Of a stretch of DNA of 64,000 nucleotides, positions 42,197-50,432 are shown in pieces. The notes beneath the pieces are model-generated. The model did no database searches. It was not told the DNA's origin and worked only from the letters and a program-made list of their open reading frames with translations. Origin of the DNA: Jiangella muralis (GTDB taxonomy: Bacteria; Actinomycetota; Actinomycetes; Jiangellales; Jiangellaceae); NCBI RefSeq assembly GCF_001270745.1, contig NZ_LFXL01000030.1, positions 98,851 to 162,850 on the forward strand, read 5' to 3'. A program made the position numbers and the translations under genes. How positions within the stretch are numbered: the first letter of the stretch is position 1; the number at the start of each line of letters is the position of its first letter.

Positions 42197-42946
42197 ATGC
42201 GGCTGGTCTCCATCGGCGACAGCTTCACCGAGGGTGTGGGCGACGTCCTCCCCGACGGCACGCCCCGCGGGTGGGCCGACCTGCTGGCCGGCGGGCTGGC
42301 CCGCGACCGCGGCGAGCCGGTCGAGTACGCCAACCTCGCCATCCGCGGCCGGCTGGCCGGGCAGATCGTCGACGAGCAGCTGGAGCCGGCGCTGGCGCTG
42401 GAGCCGACGGCGCTCACCTTCAACGGCGGCGGCAACGACCTCATGCGCGCGCGGGCCGACCTCGTCCGGCTCCGCGCGCTCACCGAACACGTCATCCTGC
42501 GCTGCCTCGAGAACGGCGTGCGGCCGATCATCCTCAGCGGCGGCAACCCCAGCGGCGGGCTGCCGATGGGCCGGCGCATCCAGCGGCTGGGCGACCTGCT
42601 GACGGCGGTGGCACGGGAGCTGACCGCCCGGTACGACGTCACATTCGCGGACAACTGGAGCGACGCCGAGCTGGCCCGCGCCGACTACTGGTCCGCCGAT
42701 CGGCTGCACCTGAACACCGCCGGCCACCGCCGGGTCGCGGCCCGCACGTTGGCGACGCTGGGCGCGTCGTACCCGCCGGAGTGGATGGCGCCGGCCGGAC
42801 CCACGCGCACCGCGCCGGGCCTCACCGAGAACGTCCGGTACTACCGCCAGTACGTCGCGCCGTGGGTGCGGCGGCGGCTGACCGGCCGCTCGTCCGGCGA
42901 CGACCGCACCGCCAAGTACCTCGACTGGACCGTCGTCGCGCCCTGA
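42197..42946 (+). CDS. SGNH/GDSL-family hydrolase
   Basis: 249 aa from the ATG at 42197. Block I GDSFTEGVGD (nucleophile Ser10), the glycine in block II (LAIRGRLAGQ), block III FNGGGNDL and block V ADRLHLNTAGH (Asp and His) are all present, so the catalytic set is complete. No signal peptide is seen. Such enzymes are esterases, lipases or acyl-hydrolases. It is divergent from the ArsR-type gene and convergent with a methyltransferase gene. Confidence 0.9.
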   Translation: MRLVSIGDSFTEGVGDVLPDGTPRGWADLLAGGLARDRGEPVEYANLAIRGRLAGQIVDEQLEPALALEPTALTFNGGGNDLMRARADLVRLRALTEHVILRCLENGVRPIILSGGNPSGGLPMGRRIQRLGDLLTAVARELTARYDVTFADNWSDAELARADYWSADRLHLNTAGHRRVAARTLATLGASYPPEWMAPAGPTRTAPGLTENVRYYRQYVAPWVRRRLTGRSSGDDRTAKYLDWTVVAP

Positions 42947-42953
42947 GGGCCTG

Positions 42954-43712
42954 TCACCGTTCGGCGCGGACGATCCACGCGCGGGCGTCGAACAGCACAC
43001 CGTCCGGGGTCGCGTGGGCGGCGACGTGGTCGCGCAGGCGCTCGTGGGCGCGGGCCCGCTCGTCGCCGTCGAACCGGGCCAGCTCCGCCCGCGGCTCGCT
43101 GAGCTGGAGCACCGCGGCCAACGCGGCGTCGGTGCCGGCGCCGTACCAGACCGGCCGCGCCACGCCGGTGAGCTCGACGCCGCCGTAGCCGGCCGCCGCC
43201 AGCAGCGCCCGGGTCGCCTCCGGAACGGCCAGCGAGAACGCGCCGTCGTCGGGCCGCGTCCGCACCTCCCCCGCGACCGCGTCGAGCAGCGGGCCGGCCC
43301 ACGCGTTGGCGGCGCGACCCTGCCAGACGATCATCGCCAGCCGCCCGCCGGGGCGGGTCGCGCGGGCCAGGTTGGCGAACGCGGCCGCCGGGTCGGCGAA
43401 GAACATCGTCCCGAACCGGCTCATCACCAGGTCGAACTCCCCGTCGCCGAACGGGTGCGTCTGCGCGTCGGCGACCTCGAACGCCACGTTGCGCAGCCCT
43501 TCGGCGGCGGCCCGCCCGCGCGCCTCGTCGACGCGCGTCGCCGACACGTCCACGCCGAGCACCGCCCCGTCCACCGCCACGCCCGCCGCGTCGCACGTCG
43601 TCCGGCCCGCCCCGCACCCGACGTCGAGCACGCGGTCGGCGCCGCGCAGCTCGAGCGCGGTGCGGAACGGCGGGTCGAGGTGGCGCAGCTCCGCGTCGTA
43701 GTCGAAAGCCAC
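42954..43712 (-). CDS. Class I SAM-dependent methyltransferase
   Basis: 252 aa, ATG at 43712. The SAM motif VLDVGCGAGRTT is at about residues 28-39, followed by LGVDVSATRVDEAR (acidic motif II) and EFDLVMSRFGTMFF (motif IV). It resembles UbiE/methyltransferase-11 proteins; the substrate is not indicated. It diverges from the alarmone synthetase gene with a 44-bp gap. Confidence 0.88.
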   Translation of the reverse strand: MAFDYDAELRHLDPPFRTALELRGADRVLDVGCGAGRTTCDAAGVAVDGAVLGVDVSATRVDEARGRAAAEGLRNVAFEVADAQTHPFGDGEFDLVMSRFGTMFFADPAAAFANLARATRPGGRLAMIVWQGRAANAWAGPLLDAVAGEVRTRPDDGAFSLAVPEATRALLAAAGYGGVELTGVARPVWYGAGTDAALAAVLQLSEPRAELARFDGDERARAHERLRDHVAAHATPDGVLFDARAWIVRAER

Positions 43713-43756
43713 GGCTCAGACCGTAGCGGCTCGCGGCTCGCATACGATCGAAAGCG

Positions 43757-44533
43757 ATGGACGAACCAGCCCTCCCGGCCCCCGACGACACCGCCGTGCT
43801 GCCCGCGAACGTCGTCGCCGAGTTCCGGCAACTGCGCGACGAGTTCTCGCGGTTCATGCTCTCCTACAAATTCGGCATGGACGAGATCACCACGAAGATG
43901 CGCATCCTCCAGGAGGAGTTCCGCACCGTCCACGTCTACAACCCGATCGAGCACGTCTCGGCGCGGCTGAAGACGCCCGAAGGGGTGCTGGAGAAGGCGC
44001 GGCGCAAGGGCTGCGAGCCGACCTTCGAGCGGCTGCGCGAACAGATCACCGACATCGCCGGCGTCCGCGTCACCTGCTCGTTCGTCTCAGACGCCTACCG
44101 CGTGTTCGACCTGCTGACCGGCCAGCGCGACATCGAGGTCGTCACGGTGAAGGACTACATCCAGAACCCGAAGCCCAACGGCTACCGCAGCCTGCACGCC
44201 ATCGTCGAGGTGCCGGTGTTCCTGTCCGACGGGCCGACGCCGGTGCCCGTCGAGGTGCAGTTCCGCACCATCGCGATGGACTTCTGGGCCAGCCTCGAGC
44301 ACAAGATCTACTACAAGTACGACAAACACGTGCCCGACGCGCTGCTGCTCAGCCTGCACGAGGCCGCCACCACCGCGGCCAAGCTCGACGAGGACATGGA
44401 GCGCCTGCACCGCGAGGTCCACGGCGACGACCGGCAGCAGCCGCCGCTGGAGTCGTCGCCGGGCGGGCTGGAGCTGACCGAGCGGGTCGTCGCCCAGCTG
44501 CTGCAGCAGCGCGCCGCCCTCCCCGAGCCGTAG
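43757..44533 (+). CDS. Small alarmone synthetase (RelA/SpoT synthetase domain)
   Basis: 258 aa, ATG at 43757. It has only the (p)ppGpp synthetase domain: DIAGVRVTCSFVSDAYRV, the G-loop region VKDYIQNPKPNGYRSLHAIV, and VEVQFRTIAMDFWASLEHKIYYK. There is no HD hydrolase, TGS or ACT domain, so it matches YjbM/YwaC-type small synthetases of about 200-260 aa. It makes ppGpp-like alarmones from GTP/GDP and ATP under stress. The acidic, Pro-rich tail (about 225-258) is not conserved. Confidence 0.92.
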   Translation: MDEPALPAPDDTAVLPANVVAEFRQLRDEFSRFMLSYKFGMDEITTKMRILQEEFRTVHVYNPIEHVSARLKTPEGVLEKARRKGCEPTFERLREQITDIAGVRVTCSFVSDAYRVFDLLTGQRDIEVVTVKDYIQNPKPNGYRSLHAIVEVPVFLSDGPTPVPVEVQFRTIAMDFWASLEHKIYYKYDKHVPDALLLSLHEAATTAAKLDEDMERLHREVHGDDRQQPPLESSPGGLELTERVVAQLLQQRAALPEP

Positions 44534-44621
44534 GCCGAAGGTCCCGCCGGGCGAGCGCCAACGACTCTGGGGCAGCCGCCGCCGCGCGCGTAGCGTCGGA
44601 GGTGTTCCGGAGGTGATCCCC

Positions 44622-45023
44622 ATGCGGGTCCTGTTGTCCGCCACCACACCGAGCGGCGACGCGGCCGACGTCGCCGGCCGGCTGCGCCGCGCCGGGCACA
44701 CCGTCTACGGCTGCCGCGGCGGCGAGCACTGCACCCTCGCGATGGGCGGCACCTGCCCGCTGGCCGACCACCTGGTCGACGCGCACGTGCACGTCCGCGA
44801 GCGCCCGGGCCCGCCGTCCGGCCGCGACCGCCCGTTCCTGTGCGCCGTCGTGGCCGGGACGCCGCTCGTGCTGTGCGGCCCGCCGTCGCCCGAGGGCCCG
44901 TGGTCCCGCGCCGTCGCCGTCTGCTCCCCCGCCGGCGTCGTCGACGCGCTCGATCAGGCCGTCCGGCGCCGCGCCACGACGGCGAGCGCTGGCGGCAGGT
45001 GGGACCAGCCGCGGTCTGCTTGA
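44622..45023 (+). CDS. Small cysteine-containing protein of unknown function
   Basis: 133 aa from the ATG at 44622, preceded by GGAGGTG (44609-44615). The N-terminus MRVLLSATTPSGDAADVAGRL looks like the first beta-alpha unit of a Rossmann-like fold. A cysteine cluster CRGGEHCTLAMGGTCPL follows at about residues 31-47. It could bind metal or iron-sulfur. No known family was recognised. The gene stands alone after the alarmone synthetase. Confidence 0.7.
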   Translation: MRVLLSATTPSGDAADVAGRLRRAGHTVYGCRGGEHCTLAMGGTCPLADHLVDAHVHVRERPGPPSGRDRPFLCAVVAGTPLVLCGPPSPEGPWSRAVAVCSPAGVVDALDQAVRRRATTASAGGRWDQPRSA

Positions 45024-45025
45024 CG

Positions 45026-45039
45026 CCTGCCCCGGCAGG
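45026..45039 (+). terminator. Weak hairpin after the Cys-containing gene
   Basis: CCTGCC-CC-GGCAGG directly after the stop at 45023, with GC pairs extending outward but no T-run. Possible terminator between the plus-strand gene and the convergent merR-type gene. The remaining sequence to 45136 shows nothing recognised. Confidence 0.35.
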
Positions 45040-45136
45040 GGCCGCCTGAAACCCTGTCTCCCGCTCTTACCTCACGGCTCGGCCAGCGCACAGTGTCGAG
45101 TACCCACCCGAGCGGAAAGTGCACAGCTCGCGGCGC

Positions 45137-45484
45137 TCAGGCGCTGCGGGCGTCGGCCGCGACGATGAGGTCGTCGAGGCGGTCGAGGGCGGTGTGCAGG
45201 GCGGCGATGCGCTCGGCGATGCGGGCCCGCTCGTCGTCGAGCATGGTGCGCTGGGCGGCGGTGGTCGTGCCGGTGTCGACGCAGGGCAGAAGCTCGGCGA
45301 TGCGGCGGCTGGACAGCCCGGCCGCGTAGAGCTGCTGGAAGAACCGGACCCGCCCGACGGCGTCGTCGGCGTACTCGCGCTGACCGCCGGCCGTGCGCTG
45401 GGACGTCAGCAGGCCCTGCTGCTCGTAGTAGCGCAGCGCCCGCACACTGACGCCGGACCGCCTCGCGACCTCACCGATGCGCAT
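45137..45484 (-). CDS. MerR family transcriptional regulator
   Basis: 115 aa, ATG at 45484. HTH and wing: MRIGEVARRSGVSVRALRYYEQQGLL, then REYADDAVGRVRFFQQLYAAGLSSRRIAEL. The dimerisation helix has a single cysteine (LPCVDTG), so a metal site is not obvious; it resembles redox- or drug-sensing CueR/SoxR-like short members. Divergent from an SDR gene, whose promoter holds a palindrome in a 20-bp spacer. It is probably the activator/repressor of that SDR. Confidence 0.9.
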   Translation of the reverse strand: MRIGEVARRSGVSVRALRYYEQQGLLTSQRTAGGQREYADDAVGRVRFFQQLYAAGLSSRRIAELLPCVDTGTTTAAQRTMLDDERARIAERIAALHTALDRLDDLIVAADARSA

Positions 45485-45500
45485 CGTTCTCCCTCACTAC

Positions 45501-45532
45501 TTGACTCTGACGTCAACGTCAGGTTCTAGCCT
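45501..45532 (+). promoter_or_regulatory. MerR-type promoter of the SDR gene
   Basis: -35 TTGACT (45501-45506) and -10 TAGCCT (45527-45532) are 20 bp apart, with the perfect inverted repeat CTGACGT-CA-ACGTCAG (45507-45522) inside the spacer. This layout is characteristic of MerR regulation. The -10 ends 7 bp before the ATG at 45540, so the SDR mRNA is probably leaderless. Confidence 0.75.
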
Positions 45533-45539
45533 GCCACAC

Positions 45540-46265
45540 ATGACTCAGAGCTTCCCTCTCGACGGCGCGGTCGCGCTCGTCACCGGCGCCAACCGCGGCC
45601 TCGGCCGACTGTTCGCCGCCCACCTCCTGCAGCGCGGGGCGGCCCGCGTCTATGCCGCCGCGCGCCGCCCCGAGACCATCGACCTGCCGGGCGTCATCCC
45701 GCTGCGCCTCGACATCACCGACGCCGCGGACGTGCGGGCCGCCGCCGACCGGGCCGGCGACATCACGCTGCTCGTGAACAACGCCGGCATCAGCCGCTGG
45801 ACCAACCTCCTCACCAGCGACGTCGCCGACCTACGCGCCGAGGTCGAGACCAACCTGTGGGGCACGCTCGCCATGGTGCGCGCGTTCGCCCCGGCGCTGG
45901 CCCGCAACGGCGGCGGCGCGATCCTCAACGTGCTGTCGGCGCAGTCGTGGTTCGCCTACCCGGGGACGAACGGCTACCACGTGGCGAAGGCGGCCCAGTG
46001 GGCGCTCACCAACGGTCTCCGGCTGGAACTGGCGGGGCAGGGCACCCGGGTGACCGGCCTGCACCTCGGCGCCGTCGACACCGACTTCACCGCCGCCTAC
46101 GACGGCCCCAAGGGCGACCCGTCCGACGCGGTCCAGGCCGGGCTGGACGGCCTCGCCGCCGGCGCCGCCGAGGTGCTCGCCGACGACTGGACCGCCCACG
46201 TCAAACGCTCCCTCGCCGACGACCCGTCCCTCCTCGACGACCAGATCCGCGCCGGCGTCGCCTGA
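45540..46265 (+). CDS. Short-chain dehydrogenase/reductase
   Basis: 241 aa from the ATG at 45540; the in-frame codons back to 45477 belong to the promoter region. The cofactor motif TGANRGLG, NNAG, and the catalytic Y-x3-K in GYHVAKAA are present, with a serine upstream in NVLSAQSW. Classical SDR of about 240 aa using NAD(P)H. Substrate unknown; control by the divergent MerR protein suggests a role in response to a reactive compound. Confidence 0.9.
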   Translation: MTQSFPLDGAVALVTGANRGLGRLFAAHLLQRGAARVYAAARRPETIDLPGVIPLRLDITDAADVRAAADRAGDITLLVNNAGISRWTNLLTSDVADLRAEVETNLWGTLAMVRAFAPALARNGGGAILNVLSAQSWFAYPGTNGYHVAKAAQWALTNGLRLELAGQGTRVTGLHLGAVDTDFTAAYDGPKGDPSDAVQAGLDGLAAGAAEVLADDWTAHVKRSLADDPSLLDDQIRAGVA

Positions 46266-46324
46266 GGCCCGCTCCGGGCGTCGTCCGTGCCCGCGCACAC
46301 TGGTTCGCCGGTGTGCTCGCCACG

Positions 46325-46438
46325 TGTCCTCGACTCCCGCGACCGTCTTCGATGGCGGGAGTCGTGTTCCGGGCGCCGTTCGGACGGTTCTCGCCATCGA
46401 AGACGGCTGCGGACGTCGAGGTGTGCCCAGACTGCCCC
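46325..46438. repeat. Core fragment of the dispersed inverted-repeat element, copy C
   Basis: Only the core shared by the elements at 8763 and 33360 is present, without the terminal arms. It includes a perfect 15-bp hairpin, CCGTCTTCGATGGCG at 46343-46357 and its inverse at 46392-46406. It lies 60 bp after the stop of the SDR gene, where it might also end transcription. Together with the promoter below it accounts for the 219-bp gap to 46485. Confidence 0.7.
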
Positions 46439-46478
46439 CGCCCCCGGATGGCTCACGACCGCGTGGCCGTCGATAAGC

Positions 46479-46492
46479 TTAGGCATGCCTAA
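46479..46492. promoter_or_regulatory. Iron-box-like palindrome TTAGGCATGCCTAA
   Basis: A perfect 14-bp palindrome whose halves match the TTAGG/CCTAA arms of DtxR/IdeR/DmdR iron boxes, although the centre is shorter than the 19-bp consensus. The ATG of the siderophore-binding lipoprotein (46485) lies inside it, and a -10-like TAAGCT precedes it at 46474, so the mRNA is probably leaderless and repressed by iron. Confidence 0.68.
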
Positions 46493-47480
46493 ATCCCTGA
46501 CGATCTCCCGCCGGTCCGCCCTGACGGCGCTGGGCGCGGGCGCGGCGCTCGCCGTCCTGCCGGGCTGCGGCGGCGGCTCGTCCCGCGACGAGTCCGGCGG
46601 CGAGACCCGCTCGATCACCGGCGCGCTCGGGACCATCGAGGTCCCGGTGTCGCCGCGGCGGGTCGTGTCCGTCGGCCAGTACCGCGACACCGACGCGGCC
46701 GTCGCGCTCGGTGTGGTGCCGTTGTTCAGCCCCGACCTCAGCCAGTTCGTCCAGGGCGGCGTCGCGCCGTGGGTGCTCCCGGAGCTGGGCGGCGACGAGC
46801 TCCACATCGTCGACGTCGCGGAGCTGCCGTACGAGGCGATCGCCGAGCTGGGGCCCGACCTCATTCTCGCGACCGACCGCCAGCGGCTGGCCGACGAGTA
46901 CGACCAGCTCAGCCAGATCGCGCCGACGCTGTCCTGGGCCGAGGGCTACAACCAGGACGACTGGACCACCACGACGACGCGCATCGGCGAGGCGCTGGGC
47001 CGGGCCGACGAGGCGGAGCGGCAGCTGCGGCAGACGAACGACGCCATCGCCGCCGCGATCGACGCGCACCCGCAGCTGGCCGGGCTGACGTTCACGCTCG
47101 GGCCGGTGACCGCCGACGGCGCCGTCAACACCATCAACAGCACCGCCGACGCGTCGGCGGAGTTCCTCGCCCAGCTCGGCATGGAGCTCTCCCCCGCCGT
47201 CACGAGCCTGCCCAGCTCCGGCATCCCCGGCCGGGCGATCATCAGCCCGGAGGAGCTGGAGCTGCTCGACGCCGACGTGCTGCTGCTGACCTTCAACACG
47301 CCCGAGGCGCGGACGACGCTGGAGGCGAACGAGCTCTTCCAGCGGGTGCCAGCGGTGCGCGACGGCCGCTACGTCGCGCTGGACCTGCCGACCGCGCTGG
47401 CCATCGGCTTCCCGTCGGCGCTGAGCGTCCGCTACGGCCTGGAGCAGGTGCTGCCGAAGGTGGCCGCCACGCTCGCCTGA
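46485..47480 (+). CDS. Iron-siderophore ABC transporter binding lipoprotein (FecB/FepB-like)
   Basis: 331 aa from the ATG at 46485. The N-terminus has a twin-arginine motif (S8-R9-R10-S-A-L13) and a lipobox LPGC (C28), so it is a Tat-exported lipoprotein. The mature part follows the periplasmic-binding-protein type III pattern: VPVSPRRVVSVGQYRDTDAAVALG, AIAELGPDLILATD, and a C-terminal RVPAVRDGRYVALD. It binds ferric siderophores. No permease or ATPase is nearby, so it must partner with a system elsewhere. Confidence 0.9.
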   Translation: MPKSLTISRRSALTALGAGAALAVLPGCGGGSSRDESGGETRSITGALGTIEVPVSPRRVVSVGQYRDTDAAVALGVVPLFSPDLSQFVQGGVAPWVLPELGGDELHIVDVAELPYEAIAELGPDLILATDRQRLADEYDQLSQIAPTLSWAEGYNQDDWTTTTTRIGEALGRADEAERQLRQTNDAIAAAIDAHPQLAGLTFTLGPVTADGAVNTINSTADASAEFLAQLGMELSPAVTSLPSSGIPGRAIISPEELELLDADVLLLTFNTPEARTTLEANELFQRVPAVRDGRYVALDLPTALAIGFPSALSVRYGLEQVLPKVAATLA

Positions 47481-47493
47481 CGACGCGGCCGGG

Positions 47494-49218
47494 TCAGCCG
47501 CCCGGCCGGTCGCCTGACTGACGCAGCAGCCAGGCGTCGGCGTCGTGCAGGGCGTGCAGCGTGGACTCGCCGACCACGTCGGTGGCGGCGACGGCGCGGA
47601 CCGGGCCGTCGAGGTCGACGCCGGCGCGGCGGGCCTGGTCCAGCAGGTGCGGGTCGAGGCCGGACAGGTACAGCCGCCCGCCGGCGTCGGACAGCCGCCG
47701 CGCGTAGCCGGCCACGACGCGGTAGAAGGTGGCGCCGAGCGCGGTGCGTCCGCGCAGCCTGATGACGACGGCGGTCCCGCGGGCGCCGGCCGGGTCGGGC
47801 AGCCGCGCCTGCAGCGTCCGCGCTCCCGCGTAGAGCAGGCTCCCGTACACGTCCAGCGCGACGACGACACCGGCGTCCAGCCGCTGCGGCGCCGGCCGCT
47901 CGCGGAACCTGCCGTCCGGCAGCGGCTCCAGCTGGACGACCTTGAGGTCCATCGCCTCCTGGTTCAACTGCAGCAACAGCGACAGCGCGACGCCGATCCC
48001 CACCGCGGCCGCCACCGGCAGCACCAGCGTCGCCGCGAACGTCGTCACCAGCGCGATCTGCGACGTCGCGCCCGTGCGCCAGATCGCCGCGACGACGCCC
48101 GGCCGGATCGACGTGATCGCGGCGTAGATGAGCACCGCGGCCAGCACCGGCGTCGGCACCAGCCCGACCAGCCCGCCGAACAGCAGCACGATCGGCAGCA
48201 GCAGCGCACCGGACAGGATCGCCGCCCACCGGGTCCGGGCGCCCATCGCGACGTTGAGCGCCGTCCCGCTGACGGAGCCGCCGACCGGCTGGCCGCGGAA
48301 CAGCCCGGCGGCGACGTTGGCCACCCCTTGGGCGACGAAGTCGCGGCCGGCGTCGGACGGCGTTCCGTCCGGGTTGGGCGCCGCCTCGCTGACCCCGGCG
48401 CCCTGCACGAGGACGATGACGGCGACCGCCGCGGCGCCCGTGAGCAGGTCGAACGTGAACATCCCGAGGTCGGGCAGCACCGGCAGCGGCAGCTCCCGCG
48501 GGATGTCCCCGGCGTCGCGCACCTGCTCGACGCTGTCGAGCCCGAACACGACCACCACCAGCGTCGGGACGACCAGCGCCGCGAGCGCGCCGAACGTGCT
48601 CCAGCGGCTGTTCATCAGCCCGAACAGGATGCCCAGTGTCGCCAGGCCGATCCCGAGCGACGCGACGTTGATCCGGCCCAGGTGCGTGACCAGGTCGAAC
48701 GCCTTCGCGACGTTCGTCGAGCCGCTGACGTCGGCGCCGGCGAACCCGGACAGCTGGCCGAAGATGATGCTCGCCGCGACGCCGGTCAGGAACCCGGTCA
48801 TCACCGAGTGCGACACGAACCGCGCGTACCGGCCCAGCCGCAGCAGCCCGGCCGCGATCATCAGCACTCCGGCGACGATCGTCAGCAGGAACAACGCCGC
48901 CGGACGGTCCGCCGGATCGACGCCGTCCAGCGCGGACGCCGCCGCGAGCGCCGCCGCCGTCGTCGTCGCGACCACCATCATCCGGGTGCTGGTGGCCAGC
49001 CCGCCGGCGACCGGGCCGACGATGCTCGCGTACAGGCCGAACACCGGGTTCACCCCGATCAGCGCCGCCGACGCCATGCCATCGGGAACGCTGCCGACCG
49101 CGCTCGGGACCGCCGCGACGACGTCCGCGCGCAGGTGTCGGCGGCTCGGCCGGACCGAGCGGAGCCAGCCACGCACCGCCGTCGCCGCCCGCGCTGCACG
49201 CTCCCGCGAACCGGCCAT
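47494..49218 (-). CDS. SulP family anion transporter with STAS domain
   Basis: 574 aa from the ATG at 49218. The SulP transmembrane core is seen as AAVPSAVGSVPDGMASAALIGVNPVFGLYASIVGP (in two parts at residues about 33-67), FVSHSVMTGFLTGVAASIIFGQLSGF and GQPVGGSVSGTALN, with about 10-12 helices. A cytoplasmic STAS-like domain follows at about 450-574. The transported anion could be sulfate, bicarbonate or a dicarboxylate. It stands alone between two plus-strand genes. Confidence 0.9.
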   Translation of the reverse strand: MAGSRERAARAATAVRGWLRSVRPSRRHLRADVVAAVPSAVGSVPDGMASAALIGVNPVFGLYASIVGPVAGGLATSTRMMVVATTTAAALAAASALDGVDPADRPAALFLLTIVAGVLMIAAGLLRLGRYARFVSHSVMTGFLTGVAASIIFGQLSGFAGADVSGSTNVAKAFDLVTHLGRINVASLGIGLATLGILFGLMNSRWSTFGALAALVVPTLVVVVFGLDSVEQVRDAGDIPRELPLPVLPDLGMFTFDLLTGAAAVAVIVLVQGAGVSEAAPNPDGTPSDAGRDFVAQGVANVAAGLFRGQPVGGSVSGTALNVAMGARTRWAAILSGALLLPIVLLFGGLVGLVPTPVLAAVLIYAAITSIRPGVVAAIWRTGATSQIALVTTFAATLVLPVAAAVGIGVALSLLLQLNQEAMDLKVVQLEPLPDGRFRERPAPQRLDAGVVVALDVYGSLLYAGARTLQARLPDPAGARGTAVVIRLRGRTALGATFYRVVAGYARRLSDAGGRLYLSGLDPHLLDQARRAGVDLDGPVRAVAATDVVGESTLHALHDADAWLLRQSGDRPGG

Positions 49219-49303
49219 GCCCCACCGTGCGCCACCGCCCGCCGGCCGGTCCTCACCCCGTTGGGGTGAGGGCGTCACCACCCGCGGCCGCCACGATGAC
49301 GTC

Positions 49304-49708
49304 ATGACGCAGGCGGAGCGCGACAGCGTGACCGGGTGGGTGGGCTGGGTCTGGTTCGGCGGCATCATGCTCGTCACGCTGGGGTTGTTCCAGGCGTTCC
49401 AGGGGCTCGTGGCGGTGTTCGACGACGAGTTCACCGCCGCCGTGGGCGACCGGCTGATCGTCGTCGACCTCACCACGTGGGGTTGGGTGCACGTCGCGAT
49501 GGGCGCGCTGCTGGTGATCGCCGGCGCCGGGGTGCTCGGCGGCACGCTCTGGGGCCGGGTGCTCGGCTCGGCGGTCGCCGCGCTGAGCCTGCTCGCGCAG
49601 CTGACCATCCTGCCGGTCTACCCGATCTGGGCGCTGATCGTGATCGCGCTGGACGCCGTCGTGATCTACGCCCTGATCGTGCACGGCGGCGAGGCGGCCG
49701 CGGTCTAG
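49304..49708 (+). CDS. DUF7144-type small integral membrane protein
   Basis: 134 aa from the ATG at 49304. It has four predicted membrane helices (WVWFGGIMLVTLGLFQAFQGLVAVF, WVHVAMGALLVIAGAGVLGG, VAALSLLAQLTILPVYPIW, LIVIALDAVVIYALIVHG), a pattern common in short actinobacterial membrane proteins annotated DUF7144. Function unknown. The next gene follows after 8 bp and is probably co-transcribed. Confidence 0.8.
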   Translation: MTQAERDSVTGWVGWVWFGGIMLVTLGLFQAFQGLVAVFDDEFTAAVGDRLIVVDLTTWGWVHVAMGALLVIAGAGVLGGTLWGRVLGSAVAALSLLAQLTILPVYPIWALIVIALDAVVIYALIVHGGEAAAV

Positions 49709-49716
49709 GGGTGTCT

Positions 49717-50373
49717 ATGGGCGACCTCGTCCTCGAGCTGATCCCGTCGATGATCGGCCTGCTGATCACGCCGATCGCGATCGCCGGCGGGATCCTGCTG
49801 CTCGGCACGTCCCGGCCGTTCGCCAACGCGCTCGCGTTCATGGCCGCGTTCCTGCTCGCCTACTCGATCCTCGCCGCGGTCGTCGTCGGGCTCGCGGCGG
49901 CGAGCTCGGAGCCGCTGCTGTCGGTGCGGGCCAAGAGCGACGTCGAGATCGGCGTCGGAGCGCTGCTCCTGCTGCTCGCGGTGCCGCTGATCGTCAAGCG
50001 ACGGGACCGGCGCCGGGCCCGCCGGGCGAAGAAGGGCCTCGCCGCCCGGCTGCACGACGCCACACCGCGGTTCGCGTTCGGGGCCGGGCTCGCGCTGGCG
50101 ATCCTCAACCCGAACGTGCCGATCCTGGTCGCCGGGCTCGCGGTGGTGGCCGCGGCCGACACCGGCCACGTCGTGGGCGCCGTCCTGCTGGTCGTCGCCG
50201 CGGTCTCCGGCATGCTGATCCCGATCCTGTGGCGCTGGCTCGCGCCCGGCAGCGCGCCCCGGGCGCTCGCGCGCATCACCGCGTGGATCACCGCGCACGA
50301 CCGCACCATCAACATCACCATCCTGCTGGTGTTCGGGACGACGTTCCTGGTGAAGGGCCTGGCCGGGCGCTGA
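49717..50373 (+). CDS. GAP-family (Sap/LysE-like) membrane protein
   Basis: 218 aa from the ATG at 49717; a GTG at 49711 is an alternative. Six helices with the conserved LIPSMIGLLITPIAIAGGILLLG start and the LNPNVPILVAGLAVV segment match GAP proteins, relatives of the mycobacterial Gap/Sap proteins linked to lipid export. A basic cytoplasmic linker (RRDRRRARRAKKG) divides the two halves. Function here unknown. Confidence 0.78.
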   Translation: MGDLVLELIPSMIGLLITPIAIAGGILLLGTSRPFANALAFMAAFLLAYSILAAVVVGLAAASSEPLLSVRAKSDVEIGVGALLLLLAVPLIVKRRDRRRARRAKKGLAARLHDATPRFAFGAGLALAILNPNVPILVAGLAVVAAADTGHVVGAVLLVVAAVSGMLIPILWRWLAPGSAPRALARITAWITAHDRTINITILLVFGTTFLVKGLAGR

Positions 50374-50432
50374 CGTGAGCACCACGCCGCCGGCGTTCGC
50401 GGTGAGCATGGGTGTGCACGATGATTCTGCCC

